Numbered from the stretch's first letter, positions 15,058 through 24,586 are shown. The stretch is DNA of 64,000 nucleotides from Bacteroides clarus YIT 12056 (GCF_900129655.1 NZ_FQWK01000004.1:62001-126000); one strand, 5' to 3'. Numbers and translations are program-made. Notes: generated from the letters alone by a model not told the origin.

Positions 15058-16548
15058 ATGTTTGAAGAAGAGATCCTACAGCCTGTAATGGCAAATTTAG
15101 AAAGATTCTCAGAAAGGAATGCTTTCTGTATAGAAAATAAATTTTATACATATAATGACTTTTCGAATGCAATAAAAAAAATTCGTGGTCTGTTACAATT
15201 TCGTGAAATAAGAGGGAGGAATGTAGGTCTTGTTACTAATAATGATCTTGAAACCTATGCTTCTATTTTTGCTTTATGGCTTGAAGGGTATTCTTATGTA
15301 CCTTTACATATAAATCAGCCTGTTGACAGATGTTATAATATTATAGAGCAAGTAGGTATAACTACAATTTTGGATTCATCTAAACATTCTCGTTACAAAC
15401 AATCAATGCTTATTAATACTAATGAAAAAGAACATGTAAATTCAGATTTTACTATTAGGCGGCATATAACAGATAGTGATTTAGCTTATATTCTCTTTAC
15501 ATCTGGAAGCACGGGGATTCCTAAGGGGGTAACTATTTCGAGAGGTAATATTGCAGCCTTTATTAATTCTTTTTGGGCTACGGGTATTCAGATTAATGAA
15601 AATGATAGGTGTCTTCAATGTTTTGATTTGACTTTTGATGTATCTGTTCAGTGTTATTTATCGGCACTTATTAAGGGAGCTTGTGTATTTACCGTTCCCT
15701 ATATGGAAGGTAAGTATTTATACGTGGCAGGCCTGATGGAAGAATATGGACTTTCCTTTGCTGTAATGGCGCCATCCATGCTTAGATATATGCAACCTTT
15801 CTTTGAGCAAATTGATATGACTAAGCTCAAATCGTGTATTCTTACAGCTGAAGCTTGTCCTAAGAAATTATTGGAATGTATATATACGTATAATTCTCAA
15901 ATTCAACTTTTTGATTTTTATGGTCCAACCGAAGCCACAGTCTACTGCACATGCTATAAATTGTCCAATACTGGTTTAAATAAAGATTTGAATGGTATTA
16001 TTTCAATTGGAAAAGCATTGAAGAATGTTTCAAGTATTATTCTTCGAGAAGATGGTACGGAATGTAAATGCAATGAAAAAGGGGAGTTGTGTGTTGCTGG
16101 ATTGCAAATAACACCAGGTTATTGGAATAATATTGAGAAAAACAGCTCTTCTTTTTTTGAATATGAATTAGATGGTAGGCTTATGCGTTTTTATAAGACA
16201 GGAGATTTATGTTATATGGATGAATATGGGGACATCATGTATTCAGGTCGTATAGATAATCAAGTAAAAATCCAGGGCTATCGGATAGAATTAGGTGAGA
16301 TTGAATTTCAGGCACGGGAGTTCCTTCCGAATAAAAATGTTGTTTGTTTAGCAAAAGAGATTAATGATATCGTAACATTATTTCTTGTTATTGAGGGTGA
16401 AGAGTTTGCAACACAGGAACTTGTCTCTTATTTGAACTCTAAACTGCCTTCTTATATGATTCCAACTCATATATTGTTTATTAAAGAGTTTCCGTTGAAT
16501 AGCAGTGATAAAGTAGATCGAAAGAAAATGAAATTGATAATCAATTGA
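15058..16548 (+). CDS. Adenylation enzyme (DltA/NRPS A-domain-like acyl or aminoacyl ligase)
   Basis: A stand-alone 496-residue member of the ANL superfamily. It should activate a carboxylic or amino acid as the adenylate and load it on a carrier protein. Motifs: the phosphate loop FTSGSTGIPKG (about 147-157), DFYGPTEATV (about 280), YKTGDL and the hinge GRIDNQVKIQGYRIELGEIE (about 390-415), and the C-terminal catalytic lysine region NSSDKVDRKKMK. The frame can be extended to 14971, but the extra 29 residues are not family-like and ATG 15058 (MFEEEI) fits better. A carrier protein gene lies downstream at 18391, making a D-alanine-ligase-like pair. The substrate is unknown. Confidence 0.88.
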   Translation: MFEEEILQPVMANLERFSERNAFCIENKFYTYNDFSNAIKKIRGLLQFREIRGRNVGLVTNNDLETYASIFALWLEGYSYVPLHINQPVDRCYNIIEQVGITTILDSSKHSRYKQSMLINTNEKEHVNSDFTIRRHITDSDLAYILFTSGSTGIPKGVTISRGNIAAFINSFWATGIQINENDRCLQCFDLTFDVSVQCYLSALIKGACVFTVPYMEGKYLYVAGLMEEYGLSFAVMAPSMLRYMQPFFEQIDMTKLKSCILTAEACPKKLLECIYTYNSQIQLFDFYGPTEATVYCTCYKLSNTGLNKDLNGIISIGKALKNVSSIILREDGTECKCNEKGELCVAGLQITPGYWNNIEKNSSSFFEYELDGRLMRFYKTGDLCYMDEYGDIMYSGRIDNQVKIQGYRIELGEIEFQAREFLPNKNVVCLAKEINDIVTLFLVIEGEEFATQELVSYLNSKLPSYMIPTHILFIKEFPLNSSDKVDRKKMKLIIN

Positions 16549-16552
16549 TGTT

Positions 16553-18379
16553 ATGATTGATAAATTAGCCAAAATAGAATGTTGTGGATGTAATGTTTGT
16601 GGTGATGCATGTCCTAAGGGAGCCATAACATTTTTTGAAGATAATGAAGGGTTTTTGTATCCTTCAATTGACGACGATTTATGTATCAAATGTAATATTT
16701 GTGAGAAAGTATGCCCTGTTATAAATATTGATGCTCTTAAGCAGAATGATTTTGCACATCCTCATTGCTTTGCTGCAATTCATAGAAACCTACAAGTTCG
16801 CTTTGACAGTACGTCCGGCGGAGCTTTTTCAGCCTTTGCCAAAAAAGCCTATTCTGAAAAAGCATATGTAGGTGGTGCAATATGGAATAAAGATTGGAGT
16901 GTTTCAGAATACATATCAAATAATAAGGATGATATCGAAAAACTTCGAAGTTCAAAGTACATTCAAAGTAATGCTATCGGATTTTATGCAAATGTCAAAA
17001 GAATATTGCAAGAGGGAGAAAAGGTATTATTGTGCGGTACACCATGCCAAATAGCAGCTTTAAAGTCGTATTTGAAAAAAGATTATGAGAATTTGATAAC
17101 ACTTGACTTTATATGTATGTATGTTAATTCTCCTAAGGTATGGCATAAATACATTGAGTTTTTAGAAGAAAAATATAATTCTAAAGTAATTTATATAAAA
17201 GATAAAAATAAAGAAATAGGTTGGCGTACTCTAACAAATAAAGTCGTTTTTGAAAATGGGAAAGTCATTTACGATTCCAGAGAAAAAAATCTGTTCCGCC
17301 GTTGTTATATGGACTTAGGGGTTGCTTCTCGTCCTTCATGTCATAATTGTAAATTTAAAGGCTTTCCCCGAATTGCGGATATTTCTATTGCAGACTTTTG
17401 GGGGGTTGAGAAATATTTAAACAAAGACTATGACAATGACTTAGGGACCTCTCTCATACTCATAAACTCTCAAAAGGGTGACACCTACTTTGATGAAAAA
17501 GTAAAGAAAAGCTTATGCTATCAAGAAATTCCTTTTGATACCATTCTAGATGGAAATCCGGCGTTGACTATTACTTATAAATCGCCAACAAATATTGATA
17601 GGATTCAATTCTATAAAGACCTTGATAGTGTAAACTTTGAGAAGCTTATTTTACGCCGATTGATTGAAAGTACACCTTCAAAAGTCCTTTTTAAAAGGAG
17701 ATTGAAGAATGTATTAAAGTTTGCTTATTTCACAATGAAGGCGTCTAAATTTTCAATAAGTACTTGGTATAAAAATATTTATTATAATATTTTTTCTAAA
17801 CACGTACAAAGTACAATTTTTTCAGGGTATTTTCTCATATTTCATAAGTACACTTATATAGATATGCATAGAGGGGCGAAAATAATAGTGAAGGGATGTG
17901 TTAAGTTGGGAAATAAAGTAACAGAAAAGGATAAGAGCCAATCGATTTTTTTAATTCGGAAAAATGGTTTGATTAAGTTTGAAGGGAACTATACGTTTGG
18001 AGCAGGTACGAATGTACAGGTTTTTGAGAATGCAGAATTTATAGTTGGAGGAGGAGGTGATACCAATATAGGAGTTGAAATAGTTTGCGGAAAAAAAATC
18101 CAATTTGAAGATAATGTTTTTCTTGGACGAAATGTAATTGTTCGTGATACAAATGGAGAACATTATTTATCCCGTCAAGGATATAAAACTTCCAGGGCGG
18201 TTATTTTAGGTAATCACGCTTGGTTATGTGACCGTTGTACAATTATGCCTGGAGTACATGTTTATCCTGGTGGTATCGTTGGAGCTGGTGCTTTTGTAAC
18301 GGCAGATGTTCCAGCTTTTTCAATTGTAAGTGGTAACCCAGCCCAGGTAGTAGATGAAGAGGTTTATTGGAAATGTTAA
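16553..18379 (+). CDS. Fusion: 2x[4Fe-4S] ferredoxin / FrhB-type domain / left-handed beta-helix acyltransferase
   Basis: A 608-residue fusion. Two ferredoxin motifs open it (Cys 10/13/16/20 and 44/47/50/54, each ending CP). Residues about 75-370 match the F420 hydrogenase/dehydrogenase beta-subunit family (STSGGAFSAFAKKAY, LLCGTPCQIAALKSYL, CHNCKFKGFPRIADISIADFWG). After a linker, about 430-608 form a hexapeptide-repeat acyltransferase (FLGRNVIVRD, HAWLCDRCTIMPGVHVYPGGIVGAGAFVTADVP, SGNPAQVV). FrhB-type proteins without F420 partners are common in capsule loci, where their role is unclear; the C-terminal part probably acylates a sugar. Finding both in one chain beside a carrier protein suggests redox work on, then transfer of, a carrier-bound group. 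Function remains inference. Confidence 0.85.
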   Translation: MIDKLAKIECCGCNVCGDACPKGAITFFEDNEGFLYPSIDDDLCIKCNICEKVCPVINIDALKQNDFAHPHCFAAIHRNLQVRFDSTSGGAFSAFAKKAYSEKAYVGGAIWNKDWSVSEYISNNKDDIEKLRSSKYIQSNAIGFYANVKRILQEGEKVLLCGTPCQIAALKSYLKKDYENLITLDFICMYVNSPKVWHKYIEFLEEKYNSKVIYIKDKNKEIGWRTLTNKVVFENGKVIYDSREKNLFRRCYMDLGVASRPSCHNCKFKGFPRIADISIADFWGVEKYLNKDYDNDLGTSLILINSQKGDTYFDEKVKKSLCYQEIPFDTILDGNPALTITYKSPTNIDRIQFYKDLDSVNFEKLILRRLIESTPSKVLFKRRLKNVLKFAYFTMKASKFSISTWYKNIYYNIFSKHVQSTIFSGYFLIFHKYTYIDMHRGAKIIVKGCVKLGNKVTEKDKSQSIFLIRKNGLIKFEGNYTFGAGTNVQVFENAEFIVGGGGDTNIGVEIVCGKKIQFEDNVFLGRNVIVRDTNGEHYLSRQGYKTSRAVILGNHAWLCDRCTIMPGVHVYPGGIVGAGAFVTADVPAFSIVSGNPAQVVDEEVYWKC

Positions 18380-18390
18380 ATTAATTAATT

Positions 18391-18615
18391 ATGAAAGAAG
18401 AAAAGTTACTCAAATTATTTAGAGAAATATTTACGGAAGTACCTACGAATGAAATTGTGCTGGATGCGGAATTTAAGGAATGGGAACAGTACAGTTCACT
18501 TACAATGATGATTTTGCTTGATAAAATATCTACAGAATTTGATGTGAAACTAAAGATTCTTCCTTTGGTAAAGGCAGAAACAATAGGTGATATATTGGAA
18601 CTTATAGAAGGTTAA
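18391..18615 (+). CDS. Acyl carrier protein-like protein
   Basis: A 74-residue four-helix carrier protein. The phosphopantetheine attachment serine is most likely S36 in YSSLTMMILLDKI, which takes the place of the usual DSL motif (here SSL). It lies between the FrhB-acyltransferase fusion and an aldo-keto reductase and downstream of the adenylation enzyme, so it most probably carries the group activated by that enzyme. It is too diverged, and in the wrong setting, to be the fatty-acid AcpP. Confidence 0.85.
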   Translation: MKEEKLLKLFREIFTEVPTNEIVLDAEFKEWEQYSSLTMMILLDKISTEFDVKLKILPLVKAETIGDILELIEG

Positions 18616-18618
18616 TTT

Positions 18619-19533
18619 ATGCAGGAATTATTATTAAGTAACGGTAATAAGTTGCCTGTTATAGGACTTGGTACCGATGATGTCTTTTATTTACGAAAAC
18701 TTGTTTCTTGTAAGAATAAAAAGATAGATCGGTACATACAGGGTTGTAATTATTACTTTTTAAAACCATTTTTTAAGCGGCAATTAGCTTTTATTATAGC
18801 CAAAGCTATAAAAGCCGGATATCGTTTGATAGATACTTCTTCAGCCTATGATAATGAAGAATGCATAGGTAAGGCTATTAAATTATCTGGTATAAATAGA
18901 AGCGAATTATATATAACGACGCGGGCTACTAACCAACAACAATACTCCGGGACAGTCAGAACAGGTTTCTTTAAAGCTCTTAAAAAATTTGATTTAGATT
19001 ATATAGATTTGTATATGTTTCATTGGCCGGTTCCAGGTCATTATTTGGATACATGGAGAGAAATGGAAAGATTATATGAAGAAGGGTATGTGAAGAATAT
19101 TGGCTTGGCTAATTGTCATCAGCATCATATCGAAGAGATACTTAAAATATGCAAAGTACGTCCTGTTTTAAATCAAATAGAGGTTCATCCTTTGTTTACC
19201 CAAAAACCATTGATTGAGTTTTGTAAATCTGAAAAGATTCGAATTGAAGCTTATACACCTTTGGCGCGTAATGATGAGCGGTTACGTCATAATAGAATAC
19301 TTCGTACCATTGCTGAAAAATACGAGAAAACAATGCTACAGATTATTCTTCGTTGGCATATTGAAAATGGAGTGATTCCTGTTCCCCGATCAACAAACAT
19401 AAGAAGATTAAAACAAAACTTAGATATTTTTGATTTTTCATTGACATTAGAAGAGATATCACAAATTGACTCCATCAATATCAATTCTCGTTTGAGATAC
19501 GATCCTGATAATTGCGATTTTACGATACTCTGA
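18619..19533 (+). CDS. Aldo-keto reductase family protein with Arg for the catalytic Lys
   Basis: A 304-residue AKR-fold protein. The tetrad residues D72 and Y77 (DTSSAYDNE) and H135 (MFHWPV) are kept, but the lysine expected in ITTKxW is R102 (ITTRATN). NQIEVHP (about 174) and the cofactor-binding VPRSTN (usually IPKS) are recognisable. An insertion of about 35 residues (21-58) separates the first strand and helix. The gene starts 3 bp after the carrier-protein gene, so it is likely to reduce or bind the group made by the adenylation/carrier module. Whether it is an active NADPH reductase is doubtful because of K-to-R. Confidence 0.85.
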   Translation: MQELLLSNGNKLPVIGLGTDDVFYLRKLVSCKNKKIDRYIQGCNYYFLKPFFKRQLAFIIAKAIKAGYRLIDTSSAYDNEECIGKAIKLSGINRSELYITTRATNQQQYSGTVRTGFFKALKKFDLDYIDLYMFHWPVPGHYLDTWREMERLYEEGYVKNIGLANCHQHHIEEILKICKVRPVLNQIEVHPLFTQKPLIEFCKSEKIRIEAYTPLARNDERLRHNRILRTIAEKYEKTMLQIILRWHIENGVIPVPRSTNIRRLKQNLDIFDFSLTLEEISQIDSININSRLRYDPDNCDFTIL

Positions 19534-19543
19534 TTTGTTTTGT

Positions 19544-21085
19544 ATGCAAGCTAACTCCAATAAGACTATCGCTAAAAATACTTTGTTTCTTTATTTCCGT
19601 ATGGCATTAGTCATTCTCGTAGGATTGTATTCCTCACGAGTTATATTGAATGCATTAGGAATAGAAGATTATGGTATATACAATGTTGCCGGTAGTGTAG
19701 TCGCAATGTTTGCTTTTTTAAATGGAGCTTTAGGAGGAGCCTCTTCTCGCTTTATAACTGTAGAGTTAGGTAAAAGTAACGAAAAGACCTTTATTAGACT
19801 GATACGATGTTTTACTACTACTAGAGCTATCCACGGTATTATGGCATTGATTATTATTGTGATTGCCGAAACTATTGGTCTTTGGTTACTTTATAATAAA
19901 TGTGAGATACCAGCTAATCGTATGTATGCTGCTTTATGGGTATATCAGATATCGGTAATTACCGCAGTTCTTTCTATTATATTAGTGCCGTTTCAAGCAC
20001 TAATCATAGCTCATGAACATATGGCTGTCTATGCTTATATCGGCATTTTTGATGCGTTTTTAAAGTTACTCATTTGTTATCTCATACAAATTTCTCCAAT
20101 AGATAAGTTGGTGTTTTATGCATTTATGATACTTGTCGTACAGTTGGCGCTTTATCTGTTTAATCGTATTTACTGTAAATTGCATTTCAAAGAATGTATT
20201 GCTGGTTACTCTTTTGATAAAGAATATTTTAAACCTATATTGGGATTTACGGGATGGAATCTTTTGGGAAGTTTTTCCTCAATGGCAATAACTCATGCTG
20301 CAACTGTATTGATAAGTATCTTTTTTGGACCGGCATTGGTTACAGCACGTGCTATATCTGGGCAAGTCAAGAGCCAAGTAGTGAATTTTATCACTAATTT
20401 CCGTACAGCAGTTAATCCGCAAATACTGAAACGGTATGCTAGTGGTGAAATAGAGAGTAGTAAAAGTCTATTATTTTTGTCCACTAATGTGTCTTTTTAT
20501 CTGATGCTTGTCATTACTTTACCACTTCTCTTTGAAACAGAATTAGTATTAAAATTATGGTTGAAAATAGTTCCGCCCTATACTGTTGAATTTCTTCGTA
20601 TCACTTTATTAGAGGTGCTTTTTATCGTCTATGATCTTTCTTTTTATATGATTTTTCAAGCTAATGGAAGGTTGAAGGAAAATGCACTGATTTGTCCTGC
20701 TATGGATATTGCAGCTTTTGCTGTTGTCTTTGTCATTTATCGGATGGGTGGGTCGGTACTAGCCATTGCTTGGGCTTTGCTGATATTGACCATTGTTCAG
20801 GGAATGATTGTCAAACCGTGGCTTGCTGTATGTCTGCATGGATATACATGGAGAGAGTTTACCACTATCTTTGCCCGTAATGGTTTAGTGCTATTTTGTT
20901 CATTGATATTTCCCTTACTTGTTGTATATATGGGTGATAATACATTGTTTACAAGCTTTCTAATGATAATCGTATCTGTTGTTTCCGTGTTGTTTTCGGC
21001 CTATTTGTTTGGCTTTAATAAAGCTACCAGATATAGTTTTAATGTTATGATTGCTGCATTTATAAACAAAGTAATTCATAAATAA
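19544..21085 (+). CDS. Wzx-type polysaccharide flippase
   Basis: A 513-residue protein with about 12-14 membrane segments of the MOP/MATE-like polysaccharide exporter superfamily. The N-terminus (NSNKTIAKNTLFLYFRM, SSRVILNALGIEDYGIYNVAGSVVAMFAFLNGALGGASSRFIT at about 30-70) is typical of Bacteroides O-antigen/capsule flippases. It should move the lipid-linked repeat unit across the inner membrane. ATG 19544 was preferred over the TTG at 19535. It is the only flippase candidate in the locus. Confidence 0.9.
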   Translation: MQANSNKTIAKNTLFLYFRMALVILVGLYSSRVILNALGIEDYGIYNVAGSVVAMFAFLNGALGGASSRFITVELGKSNEKTFIRLIRCFTTTRAIHGIMALIIIVIAETIGLWLLYNKCEIPANRMYAALWVYQISVITAVLSIILVPFQALIIAHEHMAVYAYIGIFDAFLKLLICYLIQISPIDKLVFYAFMILVVQLALYLFNRIYCKLHFKECIAGYSFDKEYFKPILGFTGWNLLGSFSSMAITHAATVLISIFFGPALVTARAISGQVKSQVVNFITNFRTAVNPQILKRYASGEIESSKSLLFLSTNVSFYLMLVITLPLLFETELVLKLWLKIVPPYTVEFLRITLLEVLFIVYDLSFYMIFQANGRLKENALICPAMDIAAFAVVFVIYRMGGSVLAIAWALLILTIVQGMIVKPWLAVCLHGYTWREFTTIFARNGLVLFCSLIFPLLVVYMGDNTLFTSFLMIIVSVVSVLFSAYLFGFNKATRYSFNVMIAAFINKVIHK

Positions 21086-21087
21086 TC

Positions 21088-22520
21088 ATGCTTTTTAATT
21101 CTTTAGAATTCTTGATTTTTCTGCCTGTTGTTTTTATTCTCTATTGGTTTGTTTTCAAACCGTTACGGTGGCAAAATCTGTTTATAGTTATCAGCAGTTA
21201 TATTTTTTATGGCTGGTGGAATTGGCATTTTCTCCTTTTGATAGCCTTTACATCTTTTTGTAGCTATTTATCAGGTGTTATAATACAATACGATAGACAA
21301 AATGGGGGGGGTATGCAAAGTGTTATGCAATATTGAATATAGTTATAAATTTATTTATCCTTTGTCTCTATAAGTATTATAACTTTTTTATTGAAAGTTT
21401 GGTTGAAGCATTTTCAAGTATAGGTGTAGAATTAAATATTAATTCTCTCAATATAGTACTTCCTGTCGGTATTAGCTTTTATACTTTTCAAGCACTCAGT
21501 TATACAATTGATGTATATCGTAAAAAAATAGAACCGACTAAAAATGTGATAGCCTTTTTCGCTTTCATTAGTTTTTTCCCACAATTGGTTGCTGGGCCTA
21601 TTGAACGTGCTACCAACCTTTTGCCCCAATTTTTAAGAAAACGTGTGTTTATATATTCTGTAGCTGTTGATGGTACAAAACAGATCCTTTGGGGATTGTT
21701 CAAAAAAATGGTGATTGCTGATAATTGCGCAGATATAGTAGATAATATTTGGGGTAATTATGCTGCGCATAGTAGTCTGATGTTAATAGCTACTGCTATT
21801 TTATTTGCTTTTCAGATTTATGGGGATTTTTCTGGTTATTCAGATATAGCGATAGGTACTGCCAGATTATTTGGTATTAATTTGATGCGTAATTTTAATT
21901 TTCCTTATTTTTCACGTGATGTAGCAGAATTTTGGAAACGTTGGCATATTTCACTTAATACGTGGTTTGTTGATTATCTGTATATTCCTCTAGGCGGAAG
22001 TCGGGAAGGTAAGTATAAACAGTTTCGAAACACATTCATTATATTCTTTGCTAGTGGTTTGTGGCATGGTGCTAACTGGACTTTTATATTGTGGGGTATT
22101 TATCATGCACTGCTTTTTCTCCCATTGATGATTATTGGAAAGGCTAAAAAATATATTGAAACAGTAGCTGAAGGTAGGCGTTTGCTTAGCATAAAAGAAT
22201 TTTTTATGATGCTGCTTACGTTTGCTTTAGTAGTATTTGGCTGGATTATTTTTAGAGCAAACAATATTACTGAGTTCGTTGATTATTTATATTGTATTGC
22301 TGATAATTTTTACGTTGTCGAAACTGAAAGTATTCCTAAAAAAATGCTATTATTTATTGTAATATTATTGTGTGTGGAGTGGTTGAACCGTACAAAGCAG
22401 TATGGTCTTCAATTTTCTCTTCCTAAGCGTTGGATGCGTTGGGGACTATATCTTCTTATTGCCTTTATAGTTCTTACTCAAGCTGGGCAACAAGTACAAT
22501 TTATTTATTTCCAATTTTAA
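21088..22520 (+). pseudogene. MBOAT-family O-acyltransferase, frameshifted at a G8 tract
   Basis: Two adjoining frames encode one AlgI/DltB-type membrane-bound O-acyltransferase of about 477 residues. The first frame (21088-21336) gives the N-terminal two to three membrane segments and stops shortly after a run of eight G (21304-21311). The second frame continues the family sequence (AILNIVINLF...) with VLPVGISFYTFQALSY, FWKRWHISLNTWF and SGLWHGANWTF, which holds the catalytic histidine. Nine G or six G would join the two frames. The second part has no proper start codon (only TTG 21333). It is either phase-variable or a sequencing error. The intact enzyme would transfer an acyl (acetyl) group to the capsule, with the SGNH-like protein encoded next. 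Confidence 0.9.
21304..21311 (+). repeat. Homopolymeric G8 tract inside the MBOAT gene
   Basis: Eight consecutive G residues in an otherwise AT-rich gene, at the exact point where the two coding frames part. Slippage to 9 or 6 G restores the frame. Confidence 0.9.
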
Positions 22521-22527
22521 AGTTATT

Positions 22528-23403
22528 ATGAAACAATATCTTAAAAGCTTTTTATTTATTAGCTTTTTATTTACAGTTCTTATATTTTCACTCTTTCTAG
22601 TAAGATATTATGTAGCAAGGCATATAAATTGGAGTTTGTCAAAGGAGAAGCATATTCTTTTTATGGGAGCTTCGCATGTATGTAGGGGAGTAGATGATTC
22701 ACTTACCAAAGAAGCTATTAATTTAGGTAGTCCGAGTGAACGTTATCTCTATACTTATATAAAACTATTGCATTATGTAGGAAATAACCCTCAAGTAGAT
22801 ACTGTGTTTTTGCAATGTTCTTCAACGGATCTGTGGCAAAATACTGATTATAAATATCATGCTCACAATGAACAGAGTTTCTTTATATCTTCCTATTGGC
22901 CTTTTTTTAATAAAGAGCAATGGCAAATATTCAAATCAGAGTCCAAACAGATATTTAGTATTGTTATAGCAAGTTTGTCTAAGTTGGCATATTTTCAATC
23001 GGTTTCTTATATTAAGTTATTAGGTGGATATATAAATGAGAGGGAAGACAATGTTTCATTTGATGCCACTAAGCAAACTCCACAACTAGAGGTGGATATG
23101 ATAAAGGATTATGGCTGGTATGGATATAGTGTGAACTATAAATATCTCAGAAAGATAATCGATTACTGTAAAGTGCATCATATTAAGCTTTATTTGATGT
23201 ATTACCCCGTATTTAAACCGGAGTTTTACTATGATCAGACTTTTTGTGAAAATATGCGTAAGAAATATTTCAACGATGTAGAATATTTGGATTATAGTCA
23301 TTGGGCGGCAACAGATGATGAGCGGTTGGATGCGCATCATTTAAATCATAAAGGTGCCGTGAGGTTTACGGAAGAATTGAAGAAAAAATTTGCATTTGAA
23401 TAA
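22528..23403 (+). CDS. Membrane-anchored SGNH-like protein, partner of the MBOAT enzyme
   Basis: A 291-residue protein with one N-terminal membrane anchor (about 7-28) and a periplasmic domain. It has GASH at 47-50 (the block I GxS motif) and DAHHLNHKG at 268-276 (the block V DxxH), the features of SGNH hydrolases/acyltransferases. Proteins of this shape (AlgJ/AlgX, PatB, DltD) work with MBOAT enzymes in O-acylation of exported polysaccharides. The gene starts 7 bp after the MBOAT gene. The pairing is strong; the exact acceptor sugar is not known. Confidence 0.7.
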   Translation: MKQYLKSFLFISFLFTVLIFSLFLVRYYVARHINWSLSKEKHILFMGASHVCRGVDDSLTKEAINLGSPSERYLYTYIKLLHYVGNNPQVDTVFLQCSSTDLWQNTDYKYHAHNEQSFFISSYWPFFNKEQWQIFKSESKQIFSIVIASLSKLAYFQSVSYIKLLGGYINEREDNVSFDATKQTPQLEVDMIKDYGWYGYSVNYKYLRKIIDYCKVHHIKLYLMYYPVFKPEFYYDQTFCENMRKKYFNDVEYLDYSHWAATDDERLDAHHLNHKGAVRFTEELKKKFAFE

Positions 23404-23414
23404 ACTAAAAATAT

Positions 23415-24572
23415 ATGAAGAATGTCTTGCTAATAGGTATTGGGGGTGTTTATAATTATGGTTGTGAAGCTATTGTACGGGGAACAGTAAATATATTGAA
23501 GTCAATAAATCCGGAAATAAGAATTAGTTATGCTTCTTATAATTATGAAGATGATTTACGAAGATTGACAGATTGTGATATACGTATTATACAGCGTAAA
23601 AGGATTGGCCGATGGAGTTTTCACAATATTGTGCGGAAACTGCTTTCATTAGTAAATATTGATTATATTTTACCTTATGATTCTACCGATTGGCTTGATG
23701 GTTATGATACAATATTCTCTATAGGCGGAGATATATATACTTTATATCCTGATGGAACTTATGATGCCTCCTTGCCACTGTTTCTAGAGAAATGCCAAGC
23801 AAGAGGGATTAAATATGTGTTATGGGGAGCTTCCGTAGGCAAATTTGAAAAAAACTCTAAAGCATTAGCTTTTTTCAAGAAACACTTGAGGAAAATAGAT
23901 TTAATTGTAGCAAGGGAATGGGTTACAGTAGACTATCTCAATTCATTAGGAATTGTCCAAAATGTAGTATTTGCTCCTGATCCTGCTTATTTTGTAGAAT
24001 GTCCTTTTTTAGATAAAGATAAAAAAAAGCAAGGTACAACGTTAGGTGTTAATCTTAGTCCATTATCAGCTTTATATCATTATGGAAATATAGAAATTGC
24101 TATCAATAAACAAGTAGAAGCTATTTGTGGATTGGCTGGAGAACTCAATTGTAGACTGATGTTTTTACCTCATGTTTTTTCAGATTCAATGAATGATAAT
24201 GATTTATTTTATCTGGAACAGATAGCAAATAAAGTAAGGTCTAAGGGATACTCTGTAGATGTAGTAAATTCAGATCCTGGATTTATTGGATTGAAAAGAT
24301 TCTTGAATAAATGTGATTTTGTAATAGCTGCTCGTATGCATTGTGCTGTTAATGCTATAACGATGAATATTCCTACGATTTTCTTGTCCTATAGTGAGAA
24401 AGCAAATGGAATGGCTGAGTATGTCTATAATACGAAAAATGCGGTTTTATCTCTTACAGAGTTTGAGGATTATAGCCAAGTAGCAAATGTAATGAAAAAA
24501 TGGGATGAAAAATCTTGTATAAACTCTATAAAAAAGTTTCAATTTAACTGTTTGTTAAAAATATTTGACTAG
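23415..24572 (+). CDS. Polysaccharide pyruvyltransferase family protein
   Basis: A 385-residue cytoplasmic protein of the CsaB/WcaK/GumL pyruvyltransferase family, which uses PEP to put pyruvyl ketals on sugars. Recognisable parts are the opening strand and loop GIGGVYNYGCEAIVRGT (about 7-23), SIGGDIYTLYPDGTY (about 110), LWGASVGKF (about 135), REWVTVDYL, and the C-terminal AARMHCAVNAITMNIPTIFLSYSEKANGM (about 310-340) with the conserved RxH. A negatively charged pyruvyl group would suit a zwitterionic capsule, but that is inference. Confidence 0.85.
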   Translation: MKNVLLIGIGGVYNYGCEAIVRGTVNILKSINPEIRISYASYNYEDDLRRLTDCDIRIIQRKRIGRWSFHNIVRKLLSLVNIDYILPYDSTDWLDGYDTIFSIGGDIYTLYPDGTYDASLPLFLEKCQARGIKYVLWGASVGKFEKNSKALAFFKKHLRKIDLIVAREWVTVDYLNSLGIVQNVVFAPDPAYFVECPFLDKDKKKQGTTLGVNLSPLSALYHYGNIEIAINKQVEAICGLAGELNCRLMFLPHVFSDSMNDNDLFYLEQIANKVRSKGYSVDVVNSDPGFIGLKRFLNKCDFVIAARMHCAVNAITMNIPTIFLSYSEKANGMAEYVYNTKNAVLSLTEFEDYSQVANVMKKWDEKSCINSIKKFQFNCLLKIFD

Positions 24573-24586
24573 TATAAATTATACGT

